Assembly: GCA_002362175.1 (NCBI GenBank)
Contig: DETU01000100.1
Span: forward strand, 1 to 7,358
Origin: Ruminococcus sp. UBA3280
Lineage (GTDB): Bacteria > Bacillota > Clostridia > Oscillospirales > Ruminococcaceae
Length of the DNA: 7,358 bases
Reading direction: 5' to 3'
The notes beneath the pieces were generated by a model. It was not told where the DNA came from, did no database searches, and saw only the letters and a list, made by a program, of their open reading frames with translations. Positions 1-5,981 of this stretch are shown here, piece after piece (the stretch's first letter is position 1; the number at the start of each line of letters is the position of its first letter). The position numbers were made by a program, and so were the translations under genes.

Positions 1-335
1 ACATGACCAAAGTCAAATGAAATGCTGTCTACATTCTCAACATTGAATGAAACTCCTGCATTACAGTTATAATTTCCGTTACCCAAAACAACACCCTGAT
101 AATATGTTCGTCCGTTGACGTTGAAACTTCTATCAGCATCTCCCGTGTAAATACTTGCATTCACTTTGTTTTCAGCAGATTCGATAAATTTTTCTGCTTC
201 ACCCTTTTCGGCAGCGTAAACCACGTTGTTTACAGGTTTGATTGCAGGTACTGTGATGTTAGCTTCAGGAAAAGAAACAACTCCCGTCATAGCAACTGCC
301 ATGATACCGGCAATAATTTTTTTTGATTTTCTCAT
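1..335 (-). CDS. Exported protein with NPCBM-like domain (partial, 3' end beyond window)
   Basis: The frame is open from an ATG at 335 to the left window edge (111 codons visible). An AGGAGG ribosome binding site lies 5 nt upstream (341-346). Residues 1-20 form a classic signal peptide: basic MRKSKK followed by the hydrophobic IIAGIMAVAMTGVV. Cleavage is plausible near VVYA-AEKG, about residue 41. After a short charged stretch, a segment beginning FNVNGRTYYQGVVLGNG and continuing through SFNVENVDSISFDFGHV resembles the start of the NPCBM/NEW2 carbohydrate-binding module, where a 'nG..Y..G' strand and a later 'F..GHVD' motif are typical. This suggests an extracellular glycan-binding or wall-associated role; the domain match is from memory and only half the domain is visible. 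The signal peptide resembles that of the heptad protein at 3453. It lies downstream of the tetR gene on the same strand but behind a terminator, so it probably has its own promoter. Confidence 0.75.
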   Translation of the reverse strand, partial: MRKSKKIIAGIMAVAMTGVVSFPEANITVPAIKPVNNVVYAAEKGEAEKFIESAENKVNASIYTGDADRSFNVNGRTYYQGVVLGNGNYNCNAGVSFNVENVDSISFDFGH

Positions 336-366
336 AGAATCCTCCTTTTAATTAAGTAATGTGAAA

Positions 367-372
367 ATTTTA
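367..372 (-). promoter_or_regulatory. Candidate -10 element for the exported-protein gene
   Basis: On the minus strand TAAAAT (5 of 6 matches to TATAAT) lies about 30 nt before the start codon, which would give a leader of roughly 25 nt. No good -35 hexamer is seen 16-18 bp upstream, because that space is filled by the T17 tract. A promoter here would probably need an activator or a particular tract length. Confidence 0.35.
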
Positions 373-374
373 TC

Positions 375-391
375 AAAAAAAAAAAAAAAAA
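375..391. repeat. 17-base homopolymer (A17 on plus, T17 on minus)
   Basis: An uninterrupted run of 17 A on the plus strand lies in the upstream region of the minus-strand exported-protein gene. It sits exactly between the candidate -10 (367-372) and the tandem repeats at 392-424, where the promoter spacer would be. Runs this long are prone to slippage, so its length may vary between cells. Confidence 0.9.
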
Positions 392-424
392 CGTGATAAT
401 TGCGTGAAAATTGTGTGAAAAAAG
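392..424 (-). repeat. Three tandem 11-bp repeats, possible regulator binding array
   Basis: Three head-to-tail 11-bp units are seen on the plus strand: CGTGATAATTG (392-402), CGTGAAAATTG (403-413) and TGTGAAAAAAG (414-424). A fourth partial copy, ATGTGAAAATTTT, starts at 359 on the other side of the homopolymer. The unit length is about one helical turn, so the copies present the same DNA face. The position upstream of the exported-protein gene suggests binding of an activator; no known binding-site family is recognised. Confidence 0.55.
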
Positions 425-436
425 TTCAGATTGTAA

Positions 437-469
437 AAAAAGGCAGATTTACTGAAAATCTGCCTTTTT
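437..469 (-). terminator. Intrinsic terminator of the tetR gene
   Basis: A 14-bp stem (437-450 with 456-469) with a 5-nt loop has the core GGCAGATTT/AAATCTGCC. On the minus strand it is followed by a run of seven T (435-441 complement, partly within the stem). It begins 4 nt after the tetR stop codon and separates that gene from the exported-protein gene at 1-335. Confidence 0.85.
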
Positions 470-473
470 ATCA

Positions 474-1085
474 TCATTTTTCACTGCACTTATGACGTTC
501 AATAATTATTCGTATAGTATCATAAAGGTGCGGTTTAAGTTCGTCAAGACTGCATGGTTCGCTGTAAAGAATAGCCGAATAGCAGGTAGCCGAAACAAGT
601 TCAATAATCATGAAAAGCATGATTTCGGGGTCTGTAAATTCATAGGGTGCTTCTTCAAGCATCTTATAATATATATCGGCAAAATTAATATCTTCGTCGG
701 ACGGCGGAGAAGTAAGTGCGGACTTGAACACTCCCCAGCTGAGATTTTTTGATATAAAGGTAAGAAGCGACTGATTTTCATTAAGCTGATTTACTATATT
801 ATCAACTATTTTTATAATTTTGTCCTCAAATGAAACATTTTCCGTTTCAAATTCAAGGTCGGAAACGGCGTTCCTGAAAAGCTGGCTGGACTTATGTGAG
901 ACAAGCTTGTTGCGTATATCGTACTTATCTTTAAAATACAGATAGAAAGTTCCTTTTGCAACACCTGCTTTATTCACAATATCAGAAATAGAAGTTTTGC
1001 TGAAACCTTTTGTTGTAAAAAATTCAAACGCTGTTTTTAAAAGTGAATTTTCTTTAAGTTCCTTATTTTTATCAACTTTACCCAT
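474..1085 (-). CDS. TetR/AcrR-family transcriptional repressor
   Basis: This is a 203-residue protein, the usual TetR-family length. The N-terminal DNA-binding domain has helix 1 around residues 12-27, then the helix-turn-helix with SISDIVNKAGVAKGTFYLYF at 32-51 and the following FKDKYDIRNKL, which is the TetR_N signature. The C-terminal half (about 70-200) is the variable, helical ligand-binding and dimerisation region. The start is set at the second ATG (1085): a GGAGG lies 5 nt before it, while the ATG at 1097 overlaps that GGAGG and has no site of its own. The gene is divergent from the MMPL operon, and three palindromic operators lie in the shared intergenic region, so it very likely represses the operon and probably itself. 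The inducing ligand cannot be read from sequence. The layout resembles other repressor/MMPL and yhgD/yhgE-type pairs in Firmicutes. Confidence 0.93.
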   Translation of the reverse strand: MGKVDKNKELKENSLLKTAFEFFTTKGFSKTSISDIVNKAGVAKGTFYLYFKDKYDIRNKLVSHKSSQLFRNAVSDLEFETENVSFEDKIIKIVDNIVNQLNENQSLLTFISKNLSWGVFKSALTSPPSDEDINFADIYYKMLEEAPYEFTDPEIMLFMIIELVSATCYSAILYSEPCSLDELKPHLYDTIRIIIERHKCSEK

Positions 1086-1090
1086 ATAAA

Positions 1091-1095
1091 CCTCC
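1091..1095 (-). promoter_or_regulatory. Ribosome binding site deciding the tetR start
   Basis: GGAGG on the minus strand ends 5 nt before the ATG at 1085. The alternative in-frame ATG at 1097-1095 overlaps this GGAGG, so it cannot use it. This argues for the shorter, 203-residue product. Confidence 0.85.
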
Positions 1096-1128
1096 ATATA
1101 TAATTTATTTCCGGATATGCTTATTTAT

Positions 1129-1157
1129 AGTATAAACGATAAAACAAACGCTGTCAA
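1129..1157 (-). promoter_or_regulatory. tetR promoter
   Basis: On the minus strand there is a perfect -35 TTGACA (1157-1152), a 17-bp spacer and the -10 TATACT (1134-1129). Transcription would start near 1122, giving a leader of about 37 nt. Operator O1 lies 10 bp upstream of the -35 box rather than over it. Confidence 0.88.
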
Positions 1158-1167
1158 GTTTACAAAA

Positions 1168-1180
1168 TGACCATTAGTCA
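1168..1180 (-). promoter_or_regulatory. TetR-type operator O1
   Basis: Read on the minus strand this is TGACTAATGGTCA, an interrupted palindrome (TGAC...GTCA) matching O2 and O3 at 12 of 13 positions. It lies just upstream of the tetR -35 box and points the same way as tetR. The similarity to O3 continues downstream into a TTTTGTAA stretch, apart from one T, which suggests the sites arose by duplication. Confidence 0.8.
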
Positions 1181-1220
1181 TAAAAATAAAGCTGACAAAT
1201 TGTGCAGTTCTACAAAATTA

Positions 1221-1233
1221 TGACTAAAGGTCA
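1221..1233 (+). promoter_or_regulatory. TetR-type operator O2
   Basis: TGACTAAAGGTCA, with flanking A/T extending the palindrome to ATGAC...GTCAT. It ends 19 bp upstream of the operon -35 box. Its centre is 53 bp from O1 and 33 bp from O3, roughly 5 and 3 helical turns, so bound repressors would lie on about the same DNA face. Confidence 0.8.
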
Positions 1234-1252
1234 TTTTTATTTCCGAAAACAG

Positions 1253-1281
1253 TTGACTAACGGTCATTTTTGTAATATACT
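1253..1281 (+). promoter_or_regulatory. Promoter of the MMPL/heptad-protein operon
   Basis: The -35 is TTGACT (1253-1258), the spacer is 17 bp and the -10 is TATACT (1276-1281), close to the sigma-A consensus. The start point would be near 1288, leaving a leader of about 29 nt with AAAGGG (1303-1308) placed 8 nt before the ATG at 1317. Intrinsically strong, so repression through O3 is likely to matter. Confidence 0.88.
1254..1266 (+). promoter_or_regulatory. TetR-type operator O3 overlapping the operon -35 box
   Basis: TGACTAACGGTCA shares five bases with the -35 hexamer TTGACT (1253-1258) and extends into the spacer. A repressor bound here would directly block RNA polymerase, making this the likely main operator of the MMPL operon. 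Confidence 0.85.
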
Positions 1282-1316
1282 ATGTATTATCAAAGAAACA
1301 CGAAAGGGTTGATGAT

Positions 1317-3431
1317 ATGGAAAAATTAGGCGAATGGATTGTAAAGCACAGAATACTGATTCTGATAATCGGTATTGTTCTTATGATTCCTTCTGCACTG
1401 GGTTATATAAATACCCGTGTAAATTACGATATTCTTTCTTATCTTCCGAAAGATATTGCTACAATGAAAGGTCAGGACATTCTTATTGACGAATTTGGTC
1501 AGGGTGGTTTCTCATTTGTACTGCTTGACGGAATGAGTGGTAAAGAAGTGGCGGAAACCGCTGAAAAAATAGAGAATGTCGACCACGTTTCAAGCGTTGT
1601 ATGCTATGATTCAATGACAGACCTCAAAATCCCGAAAGAAGTCCTCCCCGATAATATTTACGACTTTTTCAATAAAGGCGATACTACCATGATGGCAGTA
1701 TTCTTTGACGGTTCAACTTCCGCAGATACAACACTTTCAGCTATTGAGGAAATGCGTGATATAACTTCTGAACAGTGTTTCATAAGCGGTATGTCCGCCA
1801 TTACAGAGGACATGAAAAAACTTTCCGACAGCGAAACAATTATTTATGCCATTATCGCCGTTATACTTACAAGTCTCGTACTCATTCTTACTATGGATTC
1901 ATTTCTTATTCCCGTATTTTTCATGTGTAGTATAGGAATTGCTATTGTATGGAATCTTGGTACAAATATCTTTCTCGGTGAAATATCGTTCATAACTCAG
2001 GCACTCGCCCTTGTTTTACAGCTTGGCGTTACTATGGACTACTCAATATTCCTGTGGCACAGTTACAAGGAACAGCAGGAAATTTTCCCCGACGACAAAA
2101 AAGAAGCAATGGCTCACGCTATAAAAGTAACGGTTTCATCTGTTGTCAGCAGTTCATTTACTACAGTAGCAGGATTCCTTGCAATGTGTTTCATGAGTTT
2201 CACACTTGGTCTTGATTTGGGAATTGTAATGGCTAAAGGTGTTGTATGCGGAGTTATTGCGTGTGTAACGGTACTTCCTGCCATGATTCTCATCTTTGAC
2301 AAGGCTATAGAAAAGACCTCACACAAGGAACTTATGCCGTCGTTCAGTAAAGTTTCGGCTTTCATAGTAAAGCATACGGGTGCTTTTGTGACAATGGCTG
2401 TAGTTCTTCTGATACCTGCATTTCACGGATACAATAACTACGGCGTTTACTATAAACTCGACAGCACCCTCCCGAAAGACCTCGAAAGTGTTGTTGCAAA
2501 TACAAAGCTTGCCGAAGAATACAACATGAACAGTACACATATTTTACTTGTTGATTCAAAAATGCCTGCAAAGACAGCAAACAAAATGCTTTCCGAGATG
2601 AAAGAAGTTGAAGGCGTAAAGTTTACACTCGGATTCAATTCACTTGTTGGTTCTGCAATTCCTGAAGAAGTCATTCCCGAATCTGTAAAAAGCGTCCTGA
2701 AAAGTGACGAGTGGCAGTTAATGCTTGTCGGTTCTGAATATGAGGTAGCTTCCGACGCTGTAAACGGTCAGGTTGAAAAACTAAGCGGAATAGTTTCACA
2801 GTACGACGACAAAGGAATGATTATCGGTGAAGCACCTGCAACAAAAGACCTTATCGAAATTACAGACAAGGATTTCAAAGTTGTAAGTATTCTCTCAATT
2901 TTAGCAATATTCGTGATTATCGCACTTACTTTCAAATCGGTAACACTTCCTGTGATACTCGTTGCCGTAATTGAACTTGCTATTATGATTAATCTCGGAA
3001 TTGCCTATTTCACAGGTACGGAATTACCGTTTATCGCATCTGTCGTAATCGGTACAATACAGCTTGGTGCAACTGTTGACTATGCTATTCTCATGACAAC
3101 ACGTTACCGTACTGAAAGAAGTTCGGGAAAATCCAAATATGAAGCTGTAGGCATTGCACTTTCATCTTCAATAAAGTCCGTTATAACTTCCGCACTCGGA
3201 TTTTTTGCCGCAACCGTCGGTGTTGCCGTTTATTCCGAAATAGGAATGATTTCGTCACTCTGTATGTTGCTTGCAAGAGGTGCATTAATATCAATGGTAG
3301 TTGTTATAACTGTTCTGCCGTCTATGTTCATGCTCTGTGATAAACTCATATGCAAGACAAGTGCGGGTTTTATGCCTAAGGACGACAGTACAAAAAACAA
3401 CAACGAAATAAATAAAGTAAGTATAGCCTGA
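1317..3431 (+). CDS. MMPL-family (RND superfamily, HAE3-like) membrane transporter
   Basis: This is a 704-residue protein with twelve predicted membrane segments in two duplicated halves: TM1 about 12-30, TM2-6 about 175-327, TM7 about 348-370, TM8-12 about 520-674. Large extracytoplasmic domains lie after TM1 (31-174) and TM7 (371-519). The duplication is visible as LPKD at 43-46 and 385-388, and IPKEVLPDNI (105) against IPEEVIPESV (448). TM4 and TM10 both keep the Asp-Tyr pair (D241-Y242 in GVTMDYSIFL; D588-Y589 in GATVDYAILM) that carries protons in MmpL proteins, so it is probably an active proton-driven exporter of a lipid, glycolipid or amphiphilic compound; substrate unknown. Many Firmicute MMPL proteins carry xxxLxxG repeats inside an outer loop. 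This one has none, but its operon partner 21 bp downstream supplies them. The short cytoplasmic tail (about 675-704) is polar. Confidence 0.93.
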   Translation: MEKLGEWIVKHRILILIIGIVLMIPSALGYINTRVNYDILSYLPKDIATMKGQDILIDEFGQGGFSFVLLDGMSGKEVAETAEKIENVDHVSSVVCYDSMTDLKIPKEVLPDNIYDFFNKGDTTMMAVFFDGSTSADTTLSAIEEMRDITSEQCFISGMSAITEDMKKLSDSETIIYAIIAVILTSLVLILTMDSFLIPVFFMCSIGIAIVWNLGTNIFLGEISFITQALALVLQLGVTMDYSIFLWHSYKEQQEIFPDDKKEAMAHAIKVTVSSVVSSSFTTVAGFLAMCFMSFTLGLDLGIVMAKGVVCGVIACVTVLPAMILIFDKAIEKTSHKELMPSFSKVSAFIVKHTGAFVTMAVVLLIPAFHGYNNYGVYYKLDSTLPKDLESVVANTKLAEEYNMNSTHILLVDSKMPAKTANKMLSEMKEVEGVKFTLGFNSLVGSAIPEEVIPESVKSVLKSDEWQLMLVGSEYEVASDAVNGQVEKLSGIVSQYDDKGMIIGEAPATKDLIEITDKDFKVVSILSILAIFVIIALTFKSVTLPVILVAVIELAIMINLGIAYFTGTELPFIASVVIGTIQLGATVDYAILMTTRYRTERSSGKSKYEAVGIALSSSIKSVITSALGFFAATVGVAVYSEIGMISSLCMLLARGALISMVVVITVLPSMFMLCDKLICKTSAGFMPKDDSTKNNNEINKVSIA

Positions 3432-3452
3432 TTACAGAAAGGGAGTTTTATT

Positions 3453-5909
3453 ATGAATAAATGTAAAAAAGTAATCGCAGGAGTTGTTGCCGTTGCAGTT
3501 TCGGCAGGTGTCACAACTTCAATCGCATACGCTAAAAATAACGACAATACAGACGCTCCGACCGAAAAAAACAATAACAAGACTTCCGTTTCAGACGTAA
3601 AAAGAACTGTTGCAGACGGCAGTGTTTTCAAAGACGAAACAGTATATGTACTCTGCAATAATGATTCTTCCATAAACAATGTAATAGTAAGCGACTGGCT
3701 TAAAAATACAAAGGCACTAAGTTCTGTTGCAGATATATCAGACCTTAAAGACATTGAAAACGTCAAAGGTTATGAAGAATTTATGCAGACGGGAAATGAA
3801 CTTGAATGGAGTGCGGACGGCAATGACATCTATTATAAAGGTACTTCCGATAAGGATTTGCCCGTTGATGTGAACGTTGAATACTTTCTTGACGGCAAGA
3901 AAATCTCTCTTGACGAACTCAAAGGAAAAAGCGGTCATGTAACTATACGCTGGACTTATACAAATAATCAGAAAGTTACAAAAAGTATCAACGGAAAGAA
4001 AAAAGATATTTATGTACCTTTCATGACGTCCAGTGCCGCCGTACTTGATACGGGAAAATTCTTAAATGTAGAAACAACAAACGGCAGAGTAATTTCAGAC
4101 GGTGAAAAATTAATAGCAGTCGGTATTGCTTTCCCGAAACTCAGTGAAAGTCTCGGTCTTGACGAAGTTGACGGTCTTGACGTAAATCTTCCTGAAAGCT
4201 TTGAAATCTCCGCAGACGTTACGGACTTTGAAATGAATACTTCTGTCACGGTCGTTTCAAACGAAGTTTTCTCAAAACTTGATATTGAAGATACCGACTC
4301 ACTCAACGATTTGAAAGAAAAGATTCAGGAACTTAGTGACGGTGCGGAACAGCTTTGCGACGGTACAGCAGAACTTTATGACGGTATATGCAAACTTTCC
4401 GACGGCACGGGTAGTCTTACAGACGGCATTGACAAACTTCTTGAAGGTTCTCTTTCCCTTAAAAACGGAGCAGGTGAACTTAATGACGGTTCACAGGCTC
4501 TTGCAGACGGTGCAAAAACCCTTGCCGATTCTACGGGAACACTTTCAGCAGGCGTACAGAGTGCGAAAAGTGGTTCATCACAGATTGTAAACGGAATTGA
4601 CAAGGTAAATAACGGTGCGGACAGTCTTACAGGCGGACTTTCACAGCTGAATGACGGTGCAGACACTTTAAGCAACGGTATTGATTCGGCAAAAGCAGGC
4701 TCGGACGAACTTGTTGCAGGTTTTGCAAAGGTAAACAACGGTACAGCTGAACTTTCAGCTGGTGCGTCAGCACTTGTAAGCGGTGTAAATACTCTTAAAG
4801 ATGGTAGTTCACAGGTAAAAGACGGTGCTTTGCAGGTTTCCGCAGGTACGGACGCTATAAGCAACGGTGCAGAAACTTTAAACCAGTCCGCCTCACAGCT
4901 TTCCGACGGAATATCTTCCGCAAAGTCAGGTGCAGATACTCTTTCCGCAGGAATTGATACAGCAGGTTCTTCACTTGATATGACCGTTTCTGCAAATGAG
5001 CAGACACTTCAAGCTTTACAGTCCCTTTATCAGCAGTCACCATCAGATGAGCTTGCCGTTGCAATCGGTACGTTACAGCAGACCATTGAAGCACAGAAAC
5101 AGATTTCAGCAGGTCTTACAGATGCCGAAAACGGTGCGATTTCACTCTCGCAGGGTCTTGCTGTTCTCAATGACGGCGGAACGGCTCTCGCACAGGGTGC
5201 AGAACAGCTTGCGGATTCTTCTGCCGTGCTTGCACAGGGTGCAAAGAATCTTTCAGACGGTGCCACCGAACTTGATAACGGTATAGGTACTCTCTCACAG
5301 AAAAGTAGTGTACTTATCGGCGGTCTTGATTCTCTTGTAAAAGGAATTGAACAACTTTCAGGTGGTGCGACAGCATTGAATGGAGGTCTTTCACAACTTT
5401 CAGGTGGTGCTTACGACCTCAAAGGCGGTATAACTCAGGTTTATGACGGCTCTTTTGTACTGAAAGACGGTCTTTCACAGCTTTCATCAGGTGCGTCAAG
5501 TCTTGACGGTGGTCTTGGTGAAATTCTGAGCGGAAGCGGACAGCTTTCAGGCGGTGCAAATACACTCTATCAGTCAATACTTACATTAAGCAACGGAGCT
5601 TCTGCATTGTCCGACGGTGCAACGGAACTCTGGAGCGGTATAGGTACTCTTAAAACGGGTAGCAAAGACCTTACCGACGGTATCGGTAAACTTAAAGACG
5701 GTGCAAAGGAACTCAATGAAGGTATGATTAAATTCAACGAAGACGGCGTTTCCAAAATAAGCTCCGCCGTAAATGACAGTTTGCCCGAAATTATTGATAA
5801 CTTCAAAGCTGTTAAAAATATTTCGCAGGAATATAACACATATTCAGGAATTTCCGACGACATGGACGGAACTGTAAAGTTTATCTATATGTTCGACGGA
5901 ACTGATTAA
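3453..5909 (+). CDS. Secreted xxxLxxG heptad-repeat protein, partner of the MMPL transporter
   Basis: This is an 818-residue protein with a signal peptide (MNKCKKVIAGVVAVAVSAG, cleavage likely after AYA at 27). A beta-rich globular domain follows (about 50-275). Residues 291-757 carry heptads of type xxxLxxG (TIGR03057-like, as in YhgE/Pip and YueB/EsaA-type proteins). There are 30 in-phase heptads with the key position at 297-500 and 30 more at 554-757; 55 of the 60 key positions are Gly. The hinge between them (about 505-550) looks like helix, turn (QQSPSDE), helix. The C-terminus (758-818) is short and polar, with no membrane segment or LPXTG. The start has GGGAG 7 nt upstream. It is 21 bp after the transporter gene, so the two are translated from one message and probably work together at the envelope. 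What it binds is unknown. Confidence 0.9.
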   Translation: MNKCKKVIAGVVAVAVSAGVTTSIAYAKNNDNTDAPTEKNNNKTSVSDVKRTVADGSVFKDETVYVLCNNDSSINNVIVSDWLKNTKALSSVADISDLKDIENVKGYEEFMQTGNELEWSADGNDIYYKGTSDKDLPVDVNVEYFLDGKKISLDELKGKSGHVTIRWTYTNNQKVTKSINGKKKDIYVPFMTSSAAVLDTGKFLNVETTNGRVISDGEKLIAVGIAFPKLSESLGLDEVDGLDVNLPESFEISADVTDFEMNTSVTVVSNEVFSKLDIEDTDSLNDLKEKIQELSDGAEQLCDGTAELYDGICKLSDGTGSLTDGIDKLLEGSLSLKNGAGELNDGSQALADGAKTLADSTGTLSAGVQSAKSGSSQIVNGIDKVNNGADSLTGGLSQLNDGADTLSNGIDSAKAGSDELVAGFAKVNNGTAELSAGASALVSGVNTLKDGSSQVKDGALQVSAGTDAISNGAETLNQSASQLSDGISSAKSGADTLSAGIDTAGSSLDMTVSANEQTLQALQSLYQQSPSDELAVAIGTLQQTIEAQKQISAGLTDAENGAISLSQGLAVLNDGGTALAQGAEQLADSSAVLAQGAKNLSDGATELDNGIGTLSQKSSVLIGGLDSLVKGIEQLSGGATALNGGLSQLSGGAYDLKGGITQVYDGSFVLKDGLSQLSSGASSLDGGLGEILSGSGQLSGGANTLYQSILTLSNGASALSDGATELWSGIGTLKTGSKDLTDGIGKLKDGAKELNEGMIKFNEDGVSKISSAVNDSLPEIIDNFKAVKNISQEYNTYSGISDDMDGTVKFIYMFDGTD
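4323..4952 (+). repeat. Heptad block 1 (30 degenerate 21-bp coding repeats)
   Basis: Thirty consecutive 21-bp units encode xxxLxxG heptads (residues 291-500) without a phase break. The key position is Gly in 28 of 30 units (Ser at 360 and 479). The Leu position is sometimes Ile, Val or Ala. Frequent units are LSDG, LSAG and VNNG. The DNA is degenerate, which also explains the long open antisense frames here. Confidence 0.9.
5094..5723 (+). repeat. Heptad block 2 (30 degenerate 21-bp coding repeats)
   Basis: Thirty consecutive units encode residues 548-757, with Gly at 27 of 30 key positions (Ser 589, Lys 617, Ser 708). This block is richer in LSGG and LNGG units and more alike at DNA level than block 1. 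An exact 18-bp repeat occurs at 5351-5368 and 5393-5410 (two heptads apart), and a 15-bp repeat at 5279-5293 and 5636-5650 (17 heptads apart). Confidence 0.9.
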
Positions 5910-5938
5910 CAAGCTTTTTTCCATATCATTCCCATAAT

Positions 5939-5976
5939 AAAAGCAGTCACGTTTTGTTTAGGCGTGACTGCTTTTT
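5939..5976. terminator. Bidirectional intrinsic terminator between convergent genes
   Basis: A 13-bp stem (5939-5951 with 5963-5975) closes an 11-nt loop, with core GCAGTCACG/CGTGACTGC. The plus strand ends in TTTTT (5972-5976), 29 nt after the heptad-protein stop. The minus strand ends in TTTTATTAT, just after the carboxypeptidase stop at 5982. It probably serves both genes and looks better on the plus strand. Confidence 0.88.
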
Positions 5977-5981
5977 GTCTG

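Noticed and set aside
492..752. Plus-strand open frame opposite tetR
   Set aside because: It is a shadow of a clear TetR coding frame, with no ribosome binding site or promoter and a composition unlike a real protein.
1192..1220. Possible second operon promoter, CTGACA-17-AAATTA
   Set aside because: The -10 is poor, and a much better promoter (1253-1281) lies immediately downstream.
3462..3464. Cys4 of the heptad protein as a lipoprotein anchor
   Set aside because: It lies before the hydrophobic core, not after it, and there is no lipobox.
4376..4864. Long open frame (162 codons) antisense to the heptad region, and similar frames around it
   Set aside because: It is a by-product of the 21-bp coding period: once one unit lacks stops in a frame, most do. 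The translations are Ser/Pro/Ala-rich with no ribosome binding site.
4323..5723. Repeats as a CRISPR or non-coding satellite array
   Set aside because: The 21-bp period is in frame and explained entirely by a heptad protein; the units are degenerate and there are no spacers.
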